Below, piece after piece: positions 1-7,176 of a stretch of DNA of 7,551 nt (its first letter is position 1; every line of letters begins with the position of its first letter). The position numbers were made by a program, and so were the translations under genes. The DNA is taken from NCBI GenBank assembly GCA_964505475.1, contig CAZDIJ010000106.1, positions 1-7,551 of the forward strand, in the 5' to 3' direction. A model generated the notes under the pieces. That model worked only from the letters and a program-made list of their open reading frames with translations, made no database searches and was not told where the DNA came from. This DNA is from JAGXQV01 sp964505475. Lineage in GTDB: Bacteria; Pseudomonadota; Gammaproteobacteria; Burkholderiales; Sulfuricellaceae.

Positions 1-841
1 TGCTGACGGCGCGGAACACGTCGAAGCCGAACAGGAACACCATGAACGACAGGCGCGAGGCGGCGTCGCTTTTCCACGAGAAGGCGGCGGTGTGGGTGCG
101 GATGTCGCGGGCGCGGTCGATCACCCGGGCGATGTAATGACGCTCGCGGTTGATGGCGCGGATCTGCTGGATGGCGTCGAGGGTTTCGGTGAGCGCTTGC
201 TGAAACACTTCGAAGGCGCTGTTTTCGCGTCTTTTCAGGTCTTTCACGCGTTTGCCCAGCACCATGGTGAAGTACACCACCACCGGGTTGAGCAGCAGGA
301 TGAACAGCGCCAGTTGCCAATTCATCCACACCAGCACGATGGCGGTGCCGATCAGCGAGAGCAGCGCCACCAGGAATTTGGAGACGGTGGCGCCGATGAA
401 ATTGTCGATCGCGTCGAGGTCCTTGACGAAATGCGAGGCCACCGCGCCGCTGCCCATGGTTTCGTATTCCGACATGGCGATGCGCGAGAGGCGCAGCAGC
501 ATCTGCTCGCGCATGCGGAACGCCACGTCCTTGGCGATCAGGGTGAAGCCGCGCGTCTGCCACACCCCCAGCAACAGCGCGATGAAGCGCATCAGCAGGG
601 TGGCCGCCAGCACCGCGCCGATATACAGCTCCGGGCCGCGCCAGGCGGTGGGAAACAGCCCGTCTAGCATTGACACCATGCCTGCCGGATGGTGCAGCAG
701 CACCTCGTCCACCAGCAACGGCATCAGCAGCGGGATCGGCACGCTCACCAGCGCCGCCAGGATCGCCACGACATGGGCGACGATCAGCTCGCGCCTGTGC
801 TCGCGGACGATGGCGAGGATGCCGTTCCAGGTGTAGGTCAT
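1..841 (-). CDS. ABC exporter, transmembrane (permease) domain, 3' end outside window
   Basis: This is the N-terminal 280 codons of an ABC transporter permease of the exporter (MsbA/LapB-like) type, reading leftward off the window edge. The protein begins MTYTWNGILAIV. Hydrophobic segments are visible at roughly residues 19-45, 73-95, 150-172 and 174-194, with a fifth beginning near 265 (SFMVFLFGFDVF). Between them lie the long charged cytoplasmic helices typical of the ABC_membrane fold, including a stretch around EVFQQALTETLDAIQQIRA that resembles the segment before the coupling region. The nucleotide-binding domain, if fused as is usual, lies outside the window, so Walker motifs cannot be checked. 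It follows ppiA by 54 bp on the same strand and may share its transcript. The ATG at 841-839 has no Shine-Dalgarno sequence; a heptamer repeat occupies that space. Substrate unknown. Confidence 0.88.
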   Translation of the reverse strand, partial: MTYTWNGILAIVREHRRELIVAHVVAILAALVSVPIPLLMPLLVDEVLLHHPAGMVSMLDGLFPTAWRGPELYIGAVLAATLLMRFIALLLGVWQTRGFTLIAKDVAFRMREQMLLRLSRIAMSEYETMGSGAVASHFVKDLDAIDNFIGATVSKFLVALLSLIGTAIVLVWMNWQLALFILLLNPVVVYFTMVLGKRVKDLKRRENSAFEVFQQALTETLDAIQQIRAINRERHYIARVIDRARDIRTHTAAFSWKSDAASRLSFMVFLFGFDVFRAVS

Positions 842-843
842 AA

Positions 844-878
844 TTCAGTGTTCAGTGTTCAGTGTTCAGTGATTAGTG
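844..878. repeat. TTCAGTG heptamer tandem repeat (4 perfect copies plus 1 degenerate)
   Basis: Four exact copies of TTCAGTG run head to tail at 844-871, followed by ATTAGTG, which differs at two positions. On the minus strand this reads as CACTGAA units ending two bases before the ATG of the ABC transporter gene. The repeat fills the place where a ribosome binding site and spacer should be. Short tandem repeats like this can change copy number by slippage; whether this one does is not visible from one sequence. Confidence 0.9.
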
Positions 879-895
879 GGGGGAGTTTCAGTTGC

Positions 896-1462
896 TCATG
901 GCAGCAGCCTTACGTCTTCTATCACCACATTTTCCAGCGGCACGTCGGAGGGCAGCGGATCGCGCGGCCCGGTTTTCACCTTGGCGATCTTCATCACTGT
1001 TTCCTGGCCTTTCACCACCTTGCCGAATACGGCGTAGCCCCAACCGCGCGTCGAGGGCGCGGTGAAATTGAGGAAGGGGTTGTCCTTGACGTTGATGAAG
1101 AATTGCGCCGCCGCCGAATTGGGATTCATGGTGCGCGCCATGGCGATGGTATAGGTTTCGTTCTTGAGGCCGTTGTTGGCTTCGTTGGGGATTGGCCCCA
1201 TGGTTTCCTTTTCATGCAGGCTGGCGTCGAAACCGCCGCCCTGGATCATGAAATTGTCGATCACGCGGTGGAACACCGTGCCTTTGTAGAAACCGGACTT
1301 GACGTATTTGAGAAAGTTTTCGACGGTTCTCGGCGATTTGTCCGGGTACAGTTCGATGGTGAAGCTGCCGAGGCTGGTTTTCATCTCGACCTGCGGATTG
1401 GAGGCGTGGGCGCCGAGGGATAGGAATAGGCCGAATAACAGGGCGAACAGTCGCAGTTTCAT
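896..1462 (-). CDS. ppiA: Periplasmic peptidyl-prolyl cis-trans isomerase, cyclophilin type
   Basis: This 188-residue cyclophilin catalyses cis-trans isomerisation of peptide bonds before proline in exported proteins. An N-terminal signal peptide (hydrophobic residues 4-17, probable cleavage after AHA at 20) points to the periplasm. The catalytic signature FHRVIDNFMIQGGG is intact: Arg66, Phe71, Met72 and Gln74 correspond to CypA Arg55, Phe60, Met61 and Gln63. AQFFIN follows at 119-124 and GYAVFGKVVKG at 142-152. Phe130 occupies the place of CypA Trp121, as in the E. coli enzymes, so weak cyclosporin binding is expected. Length matches E. coli PpiA (190). The start at 1462 has a GGAG nine bases upstream and a signal peptide directly after it, which supports this choice. 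Gene symbol is by similarity; a PpiB-like origin with an added signal peptide is possible. Confidence 0.95.
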   Translation of the reverse strand: MKLRLFALLFGLFLSLGAHASNPQVEMKTSLGSFTIELYPDKSPRTVENFLKYVKSGFYKGTVFHRVIDNFMIQGGGFDASLHEKETMGPIPNEANNGLKNETYTIAMARTMNPNSAAAQFFINVKDNPFLNFTAPSTRGWGYAVFGKVVKGQETVMKIAKVKTGPRDPLPSDVPLENVVIEDVRLLP

Positions 1463-1508
1463 GGGAAGTTTCTCCAGGGTCGGTTAAGAATGGGACAGCC
1501 AAAACTCT

Positions 1509-1537
1509 ATTATGCCACCGCCCGCCTTGGCTTCGAA
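1509..1537 (-). promoter_or_regulatory. Candidate sigma70 promoter for ppiA
   Basis: On the minus strand, TTCGAA (1537-1532) is followed after 17 bases by CATAAT (1514-1509). The CATAAT matches the -10 consensus at 5 of 6 positions and is preceded by TGG, an extended -10 element. This would start transcription near 1502 and give ppiA a leader of about 40 nt. The -35 box is weak (3 of 6). Confidence 0.45.
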
Positions 1538-1676
1538 AATGGATCGTCAGCTATTCCGCACGGGAAAAGGAGTTTGAGCCGCTCTTCCGTGAAAATCGCA
1601 GGCCGCGCGGATACTGTTCATTTTGACCAGCGTTTGTGCTTGAACGTCCGCCGCTTTCGGGTAAGAATTATGACGA

Positions 1677-2021
1677 ATGGATGAGGCCACGACTTACGCG
1701 CCGCTCCTGACGATAAGCTGGCTTCAACGAGAGCACCTTCCGATGTTCGAATCGCTGGTCGATTTCAATATCGCCGTTGAAATCGGCTATCACCAAGAGC
1801 ACGGCACGCCGCTAACGCTACGGCAGTTATCGCTGCGCGACATCGCCGCTTTCGCCACCGTGCGCAAGCGGCTGGAACGACTGATCCAGGCAGGTATCGT
1901 CAAGAAAAGCGGCACGCTGGTCGAAGCGGACATGGCCGAGTTGTGGCTCACCGGCGAAGCCAGCCGGATGTTCCACAGATATTTGCAGCAAATCGAGCGC
2001 TTGACCGGAATAACAAGATAA
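1677..2021 (+). CDS. Small winged-helix DNA-binding protein (MarR-like fold), function unknown
   Basis: This is a 114-residue protein I cannot assign to a named family. Residues about 46-72 (LTLRQLSLRDIAAFATVRKRLERLIQAG) have the pattern of a helix-turn-helix with a recognition helix. They are followed by a short strand-turn-strand (GIVKKSGTLVEADMAELWLT) like the wing of MarR/ArsR-type regulators, and by a C-terminal amphipathic helix that could dimerise. The N-terminal helix (residues 19-42) is acidic and aromatic. A likely role is local transcription regulation; this is inference. The ATG at 1677 has no good Shine-Dalgarno sequence. The Met23 codon at 1743 has GAGAG ten bases upstream and would give a 92-residue protein that keeps the whole winged helix, so the start is uncertain. 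A weak promoter (TTGAAC 1640-1645, TAAGAA 1662-1667) lies just upstream of 1677 and would favour the shorter form. It is divergent from ppiA, and its stop is 36 bp before the next gene. Confidence 0.72.
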   Translation: MDEATTYAPLLTISWLQREHLPMFESLVDFNIAVEIGYHQEHGTPLTLRQLSLRDIAAFATVRKRLERLIQAGIVKKSGTLVEADMAELWLTGEASRMFHRYLQQIERLTGITR

Positions 2022-2057
2022 ACGCCGCGGCGAATCGCGGTAAACAGGGCATATGGC

Positions 2058-2282
2058 ATGTTGGAATTGATTGTAAAACACCCCAGTGAACGGGTGTGCG
2101 GAACGTGCGACAATTGGGAGGGCGCACGAGAATATTACTCCGGCAGGTTTCACCTGCTTTCCGACAGCGAAGGCATTTGCCGTCTGCGCGCCGAACAGCG
2201 CCAAGGCTTTCTGGAAACCCTGATGCCGCCGGCCAGGGAGTGCGCCACCGATTGCTGGCGCCCGGTACGGAACCCCGGTTAG
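2058..2282 (+). CDS. Small cysteine-rich protein, putative metal-binding, function unknown
   Basis: This 74-residue protein has no signal peptide or membrane segment. Five cysteines are arranged as C14-x2-C17, C41, and C62-x3-C66. The first pair sits in CGTCDNW, the single one in EGICR, and the last pair in ECATDCW. This spacing suggests a zinc or iron-sulfur site made from four of them, but I do not recognise the family. The start is well supported: AGGG at 2046-2049 lies eight bases before the ATG. It follows the winged-helix gene by 36 bp on the same strand, so the two are probably one transcript; a regulator plus a metal- or redox-active partner is one possible reading. No terminator is visible after it; arfB starts 87 bp downstream. 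Confidence 0.75.
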   Translation: MLELIVKHPSERVCGTCDNWEGAREYYSGRFHLLSDSEGICRLRAEQRQGFLETLMPPARECATDCWRPVRNPG

Positions 2283-2369
2283 GCGTTCGCACCGCTCTTT
2301 GGCGATTCTTACCCCGCCGTTCTTCCTCCATGGGTAAAATAGCGCTTCCCGCCACCACGCCGTCCCGAC

Positions 2370-2795
2370 ATGATCCGCATCACCACGCAACTCGCCATCG
2401 ACGAGCGCGAAATCGTTCTGCAATTCATCCGCGCATCCGGCCCCGGCGGGCAAAACGTCAACAAGGTGGCCACCGCCGTGCAACTGCGCTTCGATGCGGC
2501 GCATTCGCCTTCCCTGCCCGAGGCGGTACGCGAGCGGCTGATGCGTTTGGCGGGCAACCGCCTGACCGGCGAGGGCGAGGTGCTGATCGAGGCCAAGCGC
2601 TTCCGCACCCAGGAGCGCAACCGCCAGGATGCCATCAAGCGCCTGGTGGAGTTGATCCGCCGGGCGACCGAGAAACCCAAGCCGCGCATCGCCACCCAGC
2701 CGACCCAGGCTTCCCGGCAGCGCCGCCTGGAAGCCAAGCAGCGGCGCGCCGCGACCAAGCGCGGGCGGGGCGCGGTGGAGGGCGAGAATGGGTGA
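2370..2795 (+). CDS. arfB: Alternative ribosome-rescue factor B, peptidyl-tRNA hydrolase
   Basis: ArfB (YaeJ) enters the empty mRNA channel of ribosomes stalled on truncated messages and hydrolyses the peptidyl-tRNA in the P site. The 141-residue length equals that of E. coli ArfB (140). The catalytic loop GPGGQNVNK (residues 24-32, GGQ at 26-28) is intact. Downstream are the conserved VATAVQLRFD and FRTQERNRQDAIKRL segments. The C-terminal tail from about residue 100 is strongly basic (KPKPRIATQPTQASRQRR and onward) and corresponds to the tail that binds the mRNA channel. The start aligns with the E. coli N-terminus (MIVISRHVAI in E. coli, MIRITTQLAI here), although there is no Shine-Dalgarno sequence before it. 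A full class I release factor is excluded by the short length and the lack of a codon-recognition domain. Confidence 0.95.
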   Translation: MIRITTQLAIDEREIVLQFIRASGPGGQNVNKVATAVQLRFDAAHSPSLPEAVRERLMRLAGNRLTGEGEVLIEAKRFRTQERNRQDAIKRLVELIRRATEKPKPRIATQPTQASRQRRLEAKQRRAATKRGRGAVEGENG

Positions 2796-2838
2796 ACCTG
2801 TTGTCGAACGGGTAGAATAACCCTAAAAAACGCAGATC

Positions 2839-2949
2839 AACCACGGGGAACGCGGGGAAATGATGGAGTTGCAGCGAGACATGAAGAAAATGCCGTTCAC
2901 CCGGCGGGTGAACGGTCCATCTTTTTCAACCGGATGTTTCCCCGTGGTT
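2839..2949. repeat. Inverted-end repeat unit, upstream of recQ
   Basis: The 12-mer AACCACGGGGAA (2839-2850) recurs as its exact reverse complement at 2938-2949, bounding a 111-bp unit that contains no gene and a strong hairpin at 2893-2915. The left end continues as CGCGGGG, similar to the left end of the unit after recQ (4812). The CCACGGGGA-type sequence looks like a dispersed repeat of this genome, although only four copies can be seen here. No target duplication is evident. Confidence 0.6.
2893..2925 (+). terminator. Strong hairpin with downstream T-run after arfB
   Basis: A perfect 10-bp stem (CCGTTCACCC, 2893-2902, with GGGTGAACGG, 2906-2915) closes a 3-base loop. A run of five T follows at 2921-2925, five bases after the stem. 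It could end transcription from arfB, although it lies 98 bp past the stop codon and the T-run is offset. Alternatively it may be a structural part of the repeat unit it sits in. Confidence 0.45.
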
Positions 2950-2973
2950 CAAACAAGGAATTTAGGATAATTG

Positions 2974-4806
<1,833 letters not shown>

Positions 4807-4811
4807 TCGAA

Positions 4812-4921
4812 CCACGGGGAGCACGGGGTTAAGTTGTTTGGCGGAGGGAAACCGATGCCTTGGCGGGTTGGAACGATACGGCCTCGCCAACTTCCCTGAA
4901 TCATCCCCGTCTTCTCCGTGG
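4812..4921. repeat. Inverted-end repeat unit, downstream of recQ
   Basis: CCACGGGGAGCACGGGG (4812-4828) pairs with CCCCGTCTTCTCCGTGG (4905-4921) as an inverted repeat with 14 of 17 positions matched, enclosing a 110-bp unit. The ends belong to the same sequence family as those at 2839 and 2938, but the interior shows no obvious similarity. A weaker internal inverted repeat (TTGGCG 4860-4865, CGCCAA 4885-4890) is present. The right end covers an alternative GTG start (4918) of the next gene, which argues against that start. Confidence 0.55.
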
Positions 4922-4947
4922 CCGTCCGTTTATTGGGGTCAATGGAA

Positions 4948-5421
4948 ATGAACGCTTTCCTCTGCGATGCCATGTTGGCGAGGCTGGCGCGCTACCTCCG
5001 CGCCGCCGGCTTCGATGCCGCCCAGGCCGGCAGTCGCGCAACGGATGCCGATATTTTGCGGCAGGCGGCGGACGAGGGGCGGATATTACTGACCTGCGAC
5101 AGGAAAATCCTGGAACACAAGGCGGCACGGGGGCGTACCCTGCTGCTGCCGCATGGCTCGCTGGAAGCCCAGGCCGCCGTCCTCAACCGGGAATTCGGCC
5201 TGGATTGGCTGGCGCGCGCCTTTACCCGCTGTCTGCTCGACAACGCCGTGCTGGACGAGGCCGGCGCCGGGCAAATGTCCCAAGTGCCGGAATCCGCCCG
5301 GCGCGAACACGAACGGCTGCTGGCTTGCCCCGCCTGCGGGCGGGTTTACTGGCCGGGTTCGCACTACCGGCGCATGCTGAAGAAGCTCGCCGAGTTGCTG
5401 GGCGCAGGCGCCGCACAATGA
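4948..5421 (+). CDS. Mut7-C family PIN-like RNase-domain protein with modified zinc ribbon
   Basis: This 157-residue protein is of the Mut7-C type: an N-terminal PIN-like nuclease fold and a C-terminal zinc ribbon. Conserved acidic residues of the PIN-like part are visible at Asp7 (FLCDAMLARLARYLRAAGFD), Asp33/Asp35 (TDADIL) and Asp51 (ILLTCDRKIL), so ribonuclease activity is plausible; cellular substrates are unknown. The ribbon normally has two CxxC pairs. The second, CPACGRVYWPGSH (Cys127, Cys130), is intact, but the first reads RCLLDN, with Cys95 kept and the partner replaced by Asp98. I placed the start at 4948 because GGGG (4935-4938) is nine bases upstream and family members begin just before F-L-C-D. 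ATG 4942 (two residues longer) and GTG 4918 are alternatives. It is preceded by the repeat unit after recQ and followed by 216 bp of repeat-rich spacer. Confidence 0.85.
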   Translation: MNAFLCDAMLARLARYLRAAGFDAAQAGSRATDADILRQAADEGRILLTCDRKILEHKAARGRTLLLPHGSLEAQAAVLNREFGLDWLARAFTRCLLDNAVLDEAGAGQMSQVPESARREHERLLACPACGRVYWPGSHYRRMLKKLAELLGAGAAQ

Positions 5422-5472
5422 GTTTTTTATCGGCTGGTTTTTAAGCCACCGAAACTATGTTCGCCCGCCACG

Positions 5473-5586
5473 CCTTCCCCCGCGTGCGGGGGAAGGTTGG
5501 GATGGGGGCAAGCACAGGCGGTTTGCCGGGAAAAACGCCCCCTCCCCGTTCCTCCACCGCACGCTGCGCGTGCAAGGGAGGGGGGG
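5473..5586. repeat. Inverted pair of GC-rich palindromic repeats upstream of yaeQ
   Basis: Two copies of a palindromic repeat face each other in the spacer before yaeQ. The first (5473-5515, plus) has a stem CCTTCCCCC (5473-5481) with GGGGGAAGG (5488-5496), followed by TTGGGATGGGGGC. The second (about 5536-5586, minus) has nested stems CCTCC/GGAGG (5551-5555, 5578-5582) and GCACGC/GCGTGC (5559-5564, 5568-5573) and ends GGGGAGGGGGCG. The copy at the right end of the window (7498-7543) has the same plan: palindrome, then TTGGGGTGGGGGC. This is a REP-like dispersed repeat of the kind common in proteobacterial intergenic DNA. Confidence 0.75.
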
Positions 5587-5602
5587 CCGCAAATTTTCAT
5601 CC

Positions 5603-5621
5603 CTCGCATATTGCGAGTTTT
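5603..5621 (+). promoter_or_regulatory. Small hairpin with T-tract in the yaeQ leader
   Basis: CTCGCA-TAT-TGCGAG (5603-5617) is a perfect 6-bp stem with a three-base loop, followed by TTTT, ending 16 bases before the yaeQ start codon. It could be a weak terminator protecting yaeQ from readthrough, an attenuator, or a palindromic operator. The sequence does not decide between these. Confidence 0.35.
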
Positions 5622-5637
5622 ACGAGAAAAATGCCCC

Positions 5638-6189
5638 ATGGCGCTTAAATCCACCATCTTCAAAGCCGAATTGCAGATCGCCGACATGGATCGCAATTAC
5701 TACCAGAGCCATACGCTGACCATCGCCCAGCATCCCTCGGAAACCGACGAGCGCATGATGGTGCGCCTCCTGGCCTTCGCGCGGCATGCCGGCGAGGCGC
5801 TGGGTTTCGGCAAGGGGTTGAGCGCGGACGACGAACCCGATTTGTGGCGGAAGGATTTGACCGGCGCAATCGAGTTGTGGGTTGATGTCGGCCTGCCCGA
5901 CGAAAAGCGGGTGCGCAAGGCTTGCGGCCGTGCCCGGCAGGTAGTGATATACAGTTACGGCGGGCGCGGCGCCGACATCTGGTGGAAACAGAACGCCGGC
6001 AAGCTCGAACGTCTCGATAACCTGAGTGTCATCAGCCTGCCGGAAGAGGTCAGCCAGGCTCTGGCGCAACTGGCGCAGCGCAGCATGCAATTGCAATGCA
6101 CCATCCAGGATGGGCAGATTTGGCTGGCTGGCGATAAGGATGCGGTTCAGATCGAGCCGACGACGCTCAAGGCCGTCCGCTCCCAATGA
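5638..6189 (+). CDS. yaeQ: YaeQ family protein
   Basis: The 183-residue protein matches E. coli YaeQ (181 residues) over its whole length. Shared blocks include MALKxTIxKA at the start, the HPSETDERMMVRLLAF segment (32-47), DDEPDLW, IELWVDVGLPDEKRVRKAC (about 81-99), the IWWKQN segment and TIQDGQIWL near the C-terminus. The family has a PD-(D/E)xK nuclease-like fold; the acidic residues in DDEP and IELWVDVGLPDE are candidates for its active site. Its biological role is not firmly established; an early link to RfaH-type transcription elongation was proposed for E. coli and is not supported by anything here. The only in-frame start near the leader is 5638, with a weak GAGA ten bases upstream. 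Its stop codon is part of a strong terminator hairpin. Confidence 0.95.
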   Translation: MALKSTIFKAELQIADMDRNYYQSHTLTIAQHPSETDERMMVRLLAFARHAGEALGFGKGLSADDEPDLWRKDLTGAIELWVDVGLPDEKRVRKACGRARQVVIYSYGGRGADIWWKQNAGKLERLDNLSVISLPEEVSQALAQLAQRSMQLQCTIQDGQIWLAGDKDAVQIEPTTLKAVRSQ

Positions 6190-6214
6190 AAACGGCGCCC
6201 ATGGCGCCGTTTTC
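6188..6214. terminator. Bidirectional rho-independent terminator between yaeQ and the YgaP-like gene
   Basis: A perfect 12-bp stem starts within the yaeQ stop codon: GAAAACGGCGCC (6188-6199), loop CAT, GGCGCCGTTTTC (6203-6214). The GC-rich core with A-run before and T-run after works on both strands, so it can end yaeQ (plus) and the membrane protein gene (minus), whose stop is 24 bp away. Confidence 0.9.
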
Positions 6215-6237
6215 AAGTTTTCTGAATTGCCTTGCGC

Positions 6238-6429
6238 TTATTTTTTCACCGCGCAGGTGCTCAGGCCGAACGGCAGGTAAGCCGGACACCAGCCGATTGC
6301 GCCGGTAGCCAGGGGCACCACGCCGATCCATGTCCAGGGCGCGCCAATGCCGACAACCGCCAAGCCGATAAGCGCCAAGCCGGCCACGATGCGTACTCCA
6401 CGATCCATACCGCCTACATTCATACCCAT
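6238..6429 (-). CDS. YgaP-like (DUF2892) small inner-membrane protein
   Basis: This is a 63-residue membrane protein of the DUF2892 / YgaP transmembrane-domain family. The family signature is clear: MGMNVGGMDRGVRIVAG at the N-terminus, two hydrophobic helices at about 12-30 and 34-47 separated by APWTW, and the GWCPAY...STC ending with Cys48 and Cys59. In E. coli YgaP the same domain anchors a rhodanese; here it stands alone, as it often does. The start at 6429 is fixed by GGAGA eight bases upstream and by the family N-terminus; a longer in-frame start at 6465 has no such support. It lies 73 bp downstream of the Crp-like regulator gene on the same strand and has its own predicted promoter and operator. 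A function in sulfur or redox stress is only suggested by family context. Confidence 0.88.
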   Translation of the reverse strand: MGMNVGGMDRGVRIVAGLALIGLAVVGIGAPWTWIGVVPLATGAIGWCPAYLPFGLSTCAVKK

Positions 6430-6463
6430 GATTCGATCTCCAGATAAATTGAACAGCGTGGCC

Positions 6464-6507
6464 ATTAGAGCGCGGCAGCGCCTCTGCCGTCTGTAACCAA
6501 AGTCACC
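6464..6507 (-). promoter_or_regulatory. Candidate CRP-like operator and -10 box for the YgaP-like gene
   Basis: On the minus strand GGTGA-N6-TTACA (6507-6492) matches the CRP consensus TGTGA-N6-TCACA at 8 of 10 half-site positions. The -10 box TCTAAT (6469-6464) matches 5 of 6. The operator centre (6499.5) lies 30.5 bp from the first base of the -10 box, which puts it at about -42 from a start near 6457. That is the class II activator position. No -35 box is needed or seen. The operator overlaps the stop codon of the regulator gene. Leader length would be about 28 nt. Confidence 0.5.
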
Positions 6508-7156
6508 CAGCAGCGATCCGGCGCAATCCGGCGGGGTCGAGAATTTCCACCTGCTCGCGGCTCAGGGTCACCAGCCCTTGCTCGGCGAAGCCCTTGAGCA
6601 GGCGGGTAATCATCTCGCGCACGCTGCCCAGTTCGTCGGCCAGTTGCTGGTGGGTGGTGCGCAGTAGGCGCCCCTTGCCCAGCAGCAGGGCGGCGAGACG
6701 CTGGTCGAGTTTGCGGAAGGCGACTTCCTCCACCAGTTGCATCAGCTCGGCGATGCGCTCGGCGAACAGGTTGAAGATGAAATCGCGGAACGGCGGAGTG
6801 GCGAGCAGGGTATCGAACTGCGGGCGCGGCAGGAACACCAGTTCGGTGGCGCCTTCCGCCACGCCGCGCGCGTTGTAGTCGGCGTGGCCGAGCAGACAGA
6901 TGGAGGTGATGATGCAGGTTTCTCCCGGCAGGACGCGGTACAGCGGCAACTCGCGGCCATTGGCGGCGGCCTTCACCACCCGCACCGCGCCCGCCAGGAT
7001 GAAAGGAAAGCCCTGGCAGGGCTGGCGTTCGTCGAACAGCGCCGTGCCGGCGGGAACCGCGAGAATTTGCGCTTTTGACAGCGCCATGGCGAGGACTGCC
7101 GGATCGACCCCGGCCAGCGTCGGGTAGAGTTCGAAAAGACGGGGAGCGTTTTCCAT
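6503..7156 (-). CDS. Crp/Fnr family transcriptional regulator
   Basis: A 217-residue regulator with an N-terminal cyclic-nucleotide-binding-like beta barrel (about 14-125), a long dimer helix (about 128-150) and a C-terminal winged helix (about 150-210). The recognition helix reads GSVREMITRLLK, with Arg180, Glu181 and Arg185 at the places that E. coli CRP uses to read TGTGA. FNR has Val instead of that Arg. The FNR-type N-terminal cysteine cluster is absent, so an oxygen-sensing Fe4S4 cluster is unlikely. The barrel also lacks the CRP cAMP-binding RxS signature as far as I can see. Two cysteines in GETCIITSICLLGH (Cys81, Cys87) and Cys47 could be sensory; that is inference. The ligand is unknown. 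No Shine-Dalgarno sequence precedes the ATG, and a mobile element ends 17 bp (plus its 3-bp target duplication) upstream. Confidence 0.93.
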   Translation of the reverse strand: MENAPRLFELYPTLAGVDPAVLAMALSKAQILAVPAGTALFDERQPCQGFPFILAGAVRVVKAAANGRELPLYRVLPGETCIITSICLLGHADYNARGVAEGATELVFLPRPQFDTLLATPPFRDFIFNLFAERIAELMQLVEEVAFRKLDQRLAALLLGKGRLLRTTHQQLADELGSVREMITRLLKGFAEQGLVTLSREQVEILDPAGLRRIAAG

Positions 7157-7176
7157 ATTCAGCTTGGAGTCGTTAA

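Noticed and set aside
92..836. Overlapping plus-strand open frames opposite the ABC transporter
   Set aside because: Their translations are low-complexity (His, Gln, Gly rich) shadows; the minus-strand frame gives a convincing membrane transporter.
1490..1684. 64-codon plus-strand frame overlapping the start of the winged-helix gene
   Set aside because: No ribosome binding site and no protein-like pattern; it covers the likely ppiA promoter.
2809..2835. GGGT/ACCC mini-hairpin followed by an A-run after arfB
   Set aside because: A four-base stem with A rather than T downstream on the coding strand is too weak for a terminator.
4918..4947. Longer Mut7-C protein starting at GTG 4918 or ATG 4942
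   Set aside because: GTG 4918 lies in the repeat end, and GGGG is only three bases from ATG 4942; ATG 4948 has better spacing and fits the family start. ATG 4942 cannot be fully excluded.
5473..5586. Possible CRISPR or tandem array in the spacer before yaeQ
   Set aside because: Only two copies, in opposite orientation and with no regular spacers; it is a palindromic repeat doublet.
6430..6465. Twelve-residue N-terminal extension of the YgaP-like protein (start at 6465)
   Set aside because: The ATG at 6429 has GGAGA at ideal spacing and matches the family N-terminus; 6465 falls inside the predicted -10 box.
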